The notes under the pieces were generated by a model. The model saw nothing but the letters and a program-made list of their open reading frames with translations, was not told the origin of the DNA and made no database searches. Position numbers and translations under genes: made by a program. From positions 1 to 11,055 of the forward strand of contig CAAGIT010000006.1 in assembly GCA_900769995.1 (NCBI GenBank): DNA of 11,055 bases, in the 5' to 3' direction. Source of the stretch: an uncultured Oscillospiraceae bacterium. GTDB taxonomy: Bacteria; Bacillota; Clostridia; Oscillospirales; Oscillospiraceae. Of the stretch, positions 7,074 to 11,055 are shown one piece after another. Every line of letters starts with the position of its first letter. The first letter of the stretch is position 1.

Positions 7074-7561
7074 CACGGATTCTCCGGTTTCTTTTCGCGG
7101 TCGAAAAAAACGACATAAACCGCCAGTGCGATCGCACCGACCGTGATAAAGCAGTCGGCAACGTTAAAAACGGGGAAATCAAAAAATGCAAATTCGATCA
7201 TATCCGTCACATAGCCGTTGGTCAGGCGGTCGATCATATTGCCGATGCCACCGCCGGCGATCGCCGTCAGACAGACAAGCTCCGGCGTTTTGTTCAGCCA
7301 TTTTTTATAGATCATAAAGCCGAACACGGAGAAAAACACGACCATCACAAGGACAAACAGCCACATCTGCCCCGCGAGCATTCCCCATGCGCCGCCGGTA
7401 TTTTGGGTGTGGGTGATGCGGAGGATCCCGAGGAGCTCCGCGCTGTTTTCCCCGAGCGCCACATGGCGCACCGTCAGCCACTTCGTCCACTGATCCAGTG
7501 CCACGATCGCCGCCGCAAAGAGGGTGAGCAGTACAGGAAGTTTGAATTTCTTACATTTCAT
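7073..7561 (-). CDS. lspA: Lipoprotein signal peptidase (signal peptidase II)
   Basis: This membrane aspartyl protease removes signal peptides from diacylglyceryl-modified prolipoproteins. The product is 162 residues, within the family range. It has four hydrophobic segments (about 8-23, 66-85, 96-110 and 134-153). Conserved features are DQWTK (Asp23), the NTGGAWG loop (54-60), GGGIGNMIDR with catalytic Asp111, and FNVAD with catalytic Asp136. The frame stays open to 7639 inside rnhA, but the ATG at 7561 directly precedes the first membrane segment and has GGGAG at 7573-7569, 7 nt away. It lies 13 nt after rnhA, and its stop overlaps the next start by one base. Confidence 0.95.
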   Translation of the reverse strand: MKCKKFKLPVLLTLFAAAIVALDQWTKWLTVRHVALGENSAELLGILRITHTQNTGGAWGMLAGQMWLFVLVMVVFFSVFGFMIYKKWLNKTPELVCLTAIAGGGIGNMIDRLTNGYVTDMIEFAFFDFPVFNVADCFITVGAIALAVYVVFFDREKKPENP

Positions 7562-7574
7562 TTCGATTCTCCCG

Positions 7575-8018
7575 CTATTTTGTCCGAAAATGTTGACTTT
7601 GGGCAACGGCAAGCTTGTCGCAGCGATTGTTCTTTTCATTCTCTGCGTGACCCTTGACCCAGTGCCAGTTGACGCTGTGATACTCCAGCAGCGGCAGAAG
7701 CCGCTCCCAGAGATCCACGTTCAGCGCGGGCTTTTTATCGGACTTGATCCAGCCCTTTGCCCGCCAGCCGTAGACCCATCGCTGCACCACCGCATCACAG
7801 ACGTATTTGGAATCGGTGTAAAGCTCGACGGTGCAAGGCTCCTTCAGGGCCGAAAGCGCCGAGATCACACCCGTCAGCTCCATGCGGTTGTTGGTCGTGT
7901 CCGGTTCGCCGCCGGACAGCTCCTTTTCGCGTCCGTTCCATTCCAAAATCGCGCCCCAACCGCCGGGGCCCGGGTTGCCGGAGCACGCCCCGTCGGTATA
8001 AATCGTGACTGTTTTCAT
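7575..8018 (-). CDS. rnhA: Ribonuclease HI
   Basis: It cleaves the RNA strand of RNA-DNA hybrids (R-loops, primers). The product of 147 residues is full length. The DEDD active site is complete and spaced almost exactly as in the E. coli enzyme: Asp9 (IYTDGACSGNPG), Glu47 (NNRMEL), Asp69 (LYTDSKY) and Asp134 (NRCDKLA), with His124 (VKGHAEN) in the flexible loop. The basic handle region (WRAKGW...KSDKKP) is present, as in type 1 enzymes. The start is ATG 8018, with GAGG at 8028-8025. It is 12 nt after lepA and 13 nt before lspA, within the operon. Confidence 0.95.
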   Translation of the reverse strand: MKTVTIYTDGACSGNPGPGGWGAILEWNGREKELSGGEPDTTNNRMELTGVISALSALKEPCTVELYTDSKYVCDAVVQRWVYGWRAKGWIKSDKKPALNVDLWERLLPLLEYHSVNWHWVKGHAENEKNNRCDKLAVAQSQHFRTK

Positions 8019-8030
8019 CGAAAACCTCGC

Positions 8031-9836
8031 TTATTCGTCCATTTTCAGCACGGCCATGAACGCCTCACTGGGGACGGAAACCGTACCGAAGGTGCGCATC
8101 CGCTTCTTGCCTTCCTTCTGCTTTTCGAGCAGCTTCTTTTTACGCGTAATATCGCCGCCGTAGCACTTGGCAAGCACGTCCTTGCGCAGTGCCTTGATCG
8201 TCTCGCGGGCGATGATCTTTCCGCCGATCGCCGCCTGCACGGGAATTTCAAACATCTGACGCGGGATATTCTCCTTCAGCTTCTCGCAGATCTTTCTCGC
8301 GCGGGCATAGGCATTGTCCGCAAAGAGGATGAACGACAGCGCGTCCACAATATCGCCGTTGAGCAGAATATCCAGCTTGACCAGCCGCGACGGACGGAAG
8401 CCGTCAAGCTCATAGTCGAGAGAGCCGTAGCCGCGGGTTCTGGACTTCAAGGCATCAAAGAAATCATAGATGATCTCGTTCAGCGGCATGAAATAGTGCA
8501 GCTCCACACGCCCCTCGTCCAGATAGGTCATGTCGCGATACTCACCGCGGCGCTGCTGGCAAAGCTCCATGATATTGCCCACATATTCCGGCGGCGTCAG
8601 GACGCTCGCCTTGACAAACGGCTCCTCGCAGAGCTGAATGTCCGCCGGATCGGGATAGTTCAGCGGTGTATAAACCTCCACGACCTCGCCGTTGGTCTTG
8701 GTAATGCGGTAGACAACGTTCGGCGCGGTGGTGATGAGGTCGAGGTTATATTCGCGCTCCAGGCGCTCCATGATGATCTCCATGTGCAGCAGCCCCAAAA
8801 AGCCGCAGCGGAAGCCAAAGCCCAGCGCGATGGAGTTTTCCTGCGTAAAGGACATGGAGGCATCGTTGAGCTTCAGCTTCTCTAAGGCATCGCGCAGATC
8901 GCCGTATTTGCTGCCATCGGCGGGATAGACGCCCGAATAGACCATCGGCTGCACGGTCTTATAGCCCGGCAGCGGCTCTGCGCACGGACGGGCAAGCTCG
9001 GTGATCGTATCGCCCACGCGGGTGTCGGCAACGGTCTTGATCGAGGCCGTCAGATAGCCGACCTCGCCGGCACCCAGCGCATCGGTCGGGGTCATGCCCG
9101 TCGGGTGCAGCGTTCCAAGCTCGACGACCTTATAGGTCGCACCGGTCGCCATCATTTTGATGTCCATGCCCGGACGAAGCACGCCGTTTTTCACGCGCAA
9201 ATAGACGATAACGCCGCGATAAGAGTCGTACTGGCTGTCGAAGATCAACGCCTGCACCGGTGCCTCTCTGTCGCCCTCGGGCGCGGGCACACCCTGCACG
9301 ATGGCTTCCAGCACAGCGTGGATATTGATGCCGTTTTTGGCGGAAATTTCGGGTGCGTCCATGGCGGGAATGCCAATGACATCCTCGATCTCCCGTTTGA
9401 CCTCCTCGGGTCTTGCCGCAGGCAGGTCGATCTTGTTCACGACCGGCACGACCTCCAAGCCGGCATCCACGGCAAGATAGGTGTTTGCAAGGGTCTGCGC
9501 CTCAATGCCCTGCGAGGCATCGACCACCAGAACCGCGCCCTCACAGGCCGCCAGCGAACGCGAAACCTCATAGTTGAAGTCCACATGGCCCGGAGTGTCG
9601 ATCAGGTTCAGGGTGTAGGTTTCGCCGTCGTCGGCGGTGTAGTTGAGCTTGACCGCGCGGGCTTTGATCGTGATGCCGCGCTCGCGCTCGAGATCCATGG
9701 AATCGAGGATCTGATGCTCCATATCGCGCTTGTCCACGGTCTTGCACTCCTCCAGCAGACGGTCTGCAAGGGTAGATTTTCCGTGGTCGATATGGGCTAC
9801 AATGGAAAAATTACGGATTTTATTGAGTTCGGTCAT
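8031..9836 (-). CDS. lepA: Elongation factor 4 (LepA) translational GTPase
   Basis: It is a ribosome-associated GTPase related to EF-G, implicated in back-translocation and ribosome assembly or initiation. The product of 601 residues matches the family length of about 600. Visible GTPase motifs are AHIDHGKST (14-22), DTPGH (80-84) and NKID (134-137). The LepA-specific C-terminal domain is recognisable from the YGGDITRKKKLLEKQKEGKK segment near the end, which separates it from EF-G and TypA. The start is ATG 9836, with AGGTGA at 9846-9841 overlapping the stop of the upstream csoR-like gene. The gaps are 8 nt upstream and 12 nt downstream. All key motifs are intact. Confidence 0.97.
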   Translation of the reverse strand: MTELNKIRNFSIVAHIDHGKSTLADRLLEECKTVDKRDMEHQILDSMDLERERGITIKARAVKLNYTADDGETYTLNLIDTPGHVDFNYEVSRSLAACEGAVLVVDASQGIEAQTLANTYLAVDAGLEVVPVVNKIDLPAARPEEVKREIEDVIGIPAMDAPEISAKNGINIHAVLEAIVQGVPAPEGDREAPVQALIFDSQYDSYRGVIVYLRVKNGVLRPGMDIKMMATGATYKVVELGTLHPTGMTPTDALGAGEVGYLTASIKTVADTRVGDTITELARPCAEPLPGYKTVQPMVYSGVYPADGSKYGDLRDALEKLKLNDASMSFTQENSIALGFGFRCGFLGLLHMEIIMERLEREYNLDLITTAPNVVYRITKTNGEVVEVYTPLNYPDPADIQLCEEPFVKASVLTPPEYVGNIMELCQQRRGEYRDMTYLDEGRVELHYFMPLNEIIYDFFDALKSRTRGYGSLDYELDGFRPSRLVKLDILLNGDIVDALSFILFADNAYARARKICEKLKENIPRQMFEIPVQAAIGGKIIARETIKALRKDVLAKCYGGDITRKKKLLEKQKEGKKRMRTFGTVSVPSEAFMAVLKMDE

Positions 9837-9844
9837 GGTGTCAC

Positions 9845-10159
9845 CTACTTCATAAACTTGTCGATGGCATCGCAGAGGTCAAACAGAGCGGCCTCATCGC
9901 CTTCCTCAACGGCATCGACAATGCAGTGCTGAATGTGTTCCTTCAAAATCTCCTTGCCGGCGTTATCCAGCGCGGCACGGACGGCGGCAATCTGGATGAG
10001 CACCTCCGAGCAATCCGCATCCTCCTCGACCATGCGCCTGACCTTTTCCAGATGGCCGATGGCACGGGCAAGGCGGTTGGCGACGGCTTTTTTGTTGGCG
10101 TGGACGTGGGGATGGTCGTGACCGTGGATGGCAAGGCCGTTTTCCTTGGGTTGGTGCAT
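9845..10159 (-). CDS. CsoR/RcnR-family (DUF156) metal-sensing transcriptional repressor
   Basis: It is a 104-residue all-alpha DNA-binding repressor of the family that senses copper, nickel/cobalt, formaldehyde or persulfide. The core (about 22-104) has the family signature RLARAIGHLEKV, CSEVLIQIAAVRAAL and ILKEHIQHCI. The putative ligands are Cys50, His75 and Cys79. Their spacing (25 and 29) equals that of the copper ligands Cys36, His61 and Cys65 of M. tuberculosis CsoR, favouring copper over the His-His RcnR set. The N-terminus carries a short His-rich arm (HGHDHPHVH). The tyrosine just before the first CsoR ligand is Asp49 here, so specificity is uncertain. The frame stays open to 10264, but ATG 10159 has AAGGAG 7 nt upstream and starts the homologous part. 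It is the first gene of the operon and shows no copper-pump neighbour in the window. Confidence 0.9.
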   Translation of the reverse strand: MHQPKENGLAIHGHDHPHVHANKKAVANRLARAIGHLEKVRRMVEEDADCSEVLIQIAAVRAALDNAGKEILKEHIQHCIVDAVEEGDEAALFDLCDAIDKFMK

Positions 10160-10198
10160 GATAATTCTCCTTGGCGAAAAAATCGCATAGTTTTGCAT

Positions 10199-10227
10199 AT
10201 TATAGCACAGCTTTCCCGAATTGAAAA
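10199..10227 (-). promoter_or_regulatory. Promoter of the csoR-lepA-rnhA-lspA-rluD-dapF operon
   Basis: On the minus strand, TTTTCA (10227-10222) and a perfect TATAAT (10204-10199) are separated by 17 nt. Transcription should begin near 10192, giving a leader of about 33 nt. A small dyad GCGA-5-TCGC (10174-10186) lies in the leader just before the ribosome binding site. No classical CsoR operator (G/C-rich dyad) stands out. Confidence 0.7.
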
Positions 10228-10283
10228 GAGAAAAGTGCATTTTCCCGCAGGAATTTCCGGACAAGACTTTCCGCAGTCGGTTA

Positions 10284-10311
10284 TTGACAACGGGCAGGAT
10301 TTTGGTATAAT
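10284..10311 (+). promoter_or_regulatory. Promoter of glyQS
   Basis: It has consensus TTGACA (10284-10289), a 16-nt spacer and consensus TATAAT (10306-10311), with TGG just before the -10 (extended -10). Transcription should begin near 10318, leaving a leader of about 35 nt. It fires away from the operon promoter on the other strand, about 80-125 bp distant. Confidence 0.85.
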
Positions 10312-10352
10312 ATTAAGGTGTATGAATTTGTTTTCCGGAGGAAAAGAAAAGA

Positions 10353-11055
10353 ATGAAAAATACCGAAAAAACCATGGCGAAAATCGTCGCCCTTTGTAAA
10401 AACCGCGGCTATGTCTTTGCCGGCTCCGAAATTTACGGCGGTCTGGCGAACACCTGGGACTACGGCCCTCTCGGCGTTGAGCTGAAAAACAACATCAAGC
10501 GTGCCTGGTGGAAAAAGTTCGTGCAGGAAAATCCGTATAATGTCGGTCTGGATGCCGCCATTTTGATGAATCCGCAGACCTGGGTCGCTTCCGGTCACCT
10601 CGGCGGCTTCTCCGACCCCCTGATGGACTGCCGCGAGTGCCACGAGCGCTTCCGCGCCGACCAGCTCATCGAGAATTTCTGCGCCGAACAGGGTCTGGAG
10701 CTGCCCAAGCCCATCGACGCGTTCACCAATGACGAGCTGAAGGCCTTTGTCGAGGAGCACAACATTCCCTGTCCCACCTGCGGCAAGCACAATTTTACCG
10801 ACATCCGTCAGTTCAACCTGATGTTCAAGACCTTCCAGGGCGTCACCGAGGATGCGAAGAACACCGTTTACCTGCGCCCCGAAACCGCACAGGGCATCTT
10901 CGTCAACTTCCCGAACGTCCAGCGCACCACCCGCCGCAAGCTGCCCTTCGGCATCGGTCAGATCGGCAAGTCCTTCCGTAACGAGATCACCCCGGGCAAC
11001 TTCATCTTCCGCGTGCGCGAGTTCGAGCAGATGGAGCTGGAATTCTTCTGCGAAC
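10353..11055 (+). CDS. glyQS: Glycyl-tRNA synthetase, alpha2 type (N-terminal part)
   Basis: It charges tRNA-Gly with glycine. The first 234 residues are present and the gene runs off the right edge. The start is ATG 10353, with GGAGG at 10337-10341; an in-frame ATG at 10374 is a weaker alternative. Class II features are visible: GSEIYGGLANTWDYGPLG (24-41), a CxxC pair at 93/96 and another at 140/143 that could form a zinc-binding insert, YLRPETAQGIF (173-183), and motif 2 around FRNEITPGNF with REFEQMELEFF (208-232). This is the single-polypeptide homodimeric enzyme, not the GlyQ/GlyS two-subunit form. No T-box leader precedes it, as the leader is only about 35 nt. Confidence 0.95.
   Translation, partial: MKNTEKTMAKIVALCKNRGYVFAGSEIYGGLANTWDYGPLGVELKNNIKRAWWKKFVQENPYNVGLDAAILMNPQTWVASGHLGGFSDPLMDCRECHERFRADQLIENFCAEQGLELPKPIDAFTNDELKAFVEEHNIPCPTCGKHNFTDIRQFNLMFKTFQGVTEDAKNTVYLRPETAQGIFVNFPNVQRTTRRKLPFGIGQIGKSFRNEITPGNFIFRVREFEQMELEFFCE

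Noticed and set aside
5581..9932. Long plus-strand open frames opposite dapF, rluD, rnhA and lepA
   Set aside because: They have the same in-register relation to the real genes and are explained by codon bias; no domain or start signal supports them.
10160..10283. CsoR-type operator in the operon promoter region
   Set aside because: Only short, weak dyads (GCGA-5-TCGC, GGAA-T-TTCC) are visible; none resembles the known G/C-rich CsoR sites well enough to call.
10281..10790. Minus-strand open frame opposite glyQS
   Set aside because: It is a shadow of a clearly recognised synthetase and overlaps its promoter; the translation has no family resemblance.
1..11055. CRISPR arrays, insertion sequences, phage genes, tRNA or rRNA genes
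   Set aside because: No spaced direct repeats, transposase or integrase motifs, or RNA gene signatures were seen on either strand.

Overview
The window is a stretch of a low-GC-phylum (Firmicutes/Bacillota) chromosome, most likely a gut-type anaerobic clostridium of the Oscillospiraceae/Ruminococcaceae kind. The support is a secreted protease anchored by S-layer homology (SLH) repeats, a single-chain (alpha2-type) glycyl-tRNA synthetase, a ferredoxin:thioredoxin-reductase-like protein, strong GGAGG ribosome binding sites and sigma-A-type promoters. The genus is inference only.

Layout. (1) 1-145: the 5' end of a small ferredoxin:thioredoxin reductase catalytic-chain-like gene on the minus strand, with its own promoter. 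(2) 177-5117: a monocistronic unit on the minus strand for a 1587-residue secreted subtilisin-family (S8) protease with a PA insert, Ig-like modules, a trefoil-like segment and three C-terminal SLH repeats. It has its own promoter, an 80-nt leader with a dyad and a hairpin, and a strong terminator. (3) 5264-10227: a compact minus-strand operon read in the order csoR-like, lepA, rnhA, lspA, rluD-type, dapF. Gaps are 8, 12 and 13 nt, then overlaps of 1 and 4 nt. One good promoter lies at its head and one good terminator at its end. (4) 10284-11055: divergently transcribed glyQS on the plus strand, cut by the window edge, from a near-consensus promoter.

How the genes work together. The operon is housekeeping: translation (LepA), RNA-DNA hybrid removal (RNase HI), lipoprotein signal peptide removal (LspA), RNA pseudouridylation (RluA/RluD family) and meso-diaminopimelate synthesis (DapF). 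Its first gene encodes a CsoR/RcnR-family metal-sensing repressor, which raises the possibility of metal-responsive control of the whole transcript. The S8 protease is a separate surface function, probably extracellular protein or peptide degradation.

I do not see a clearly undescribed system here. The points most worth checking are the architecture and leader of the SLH-anchored protease and the CsoR-family gene heading a housekeeping operon. There are no tRNA or rRNA genes, CRISPR arrays, transposases or phage genes.
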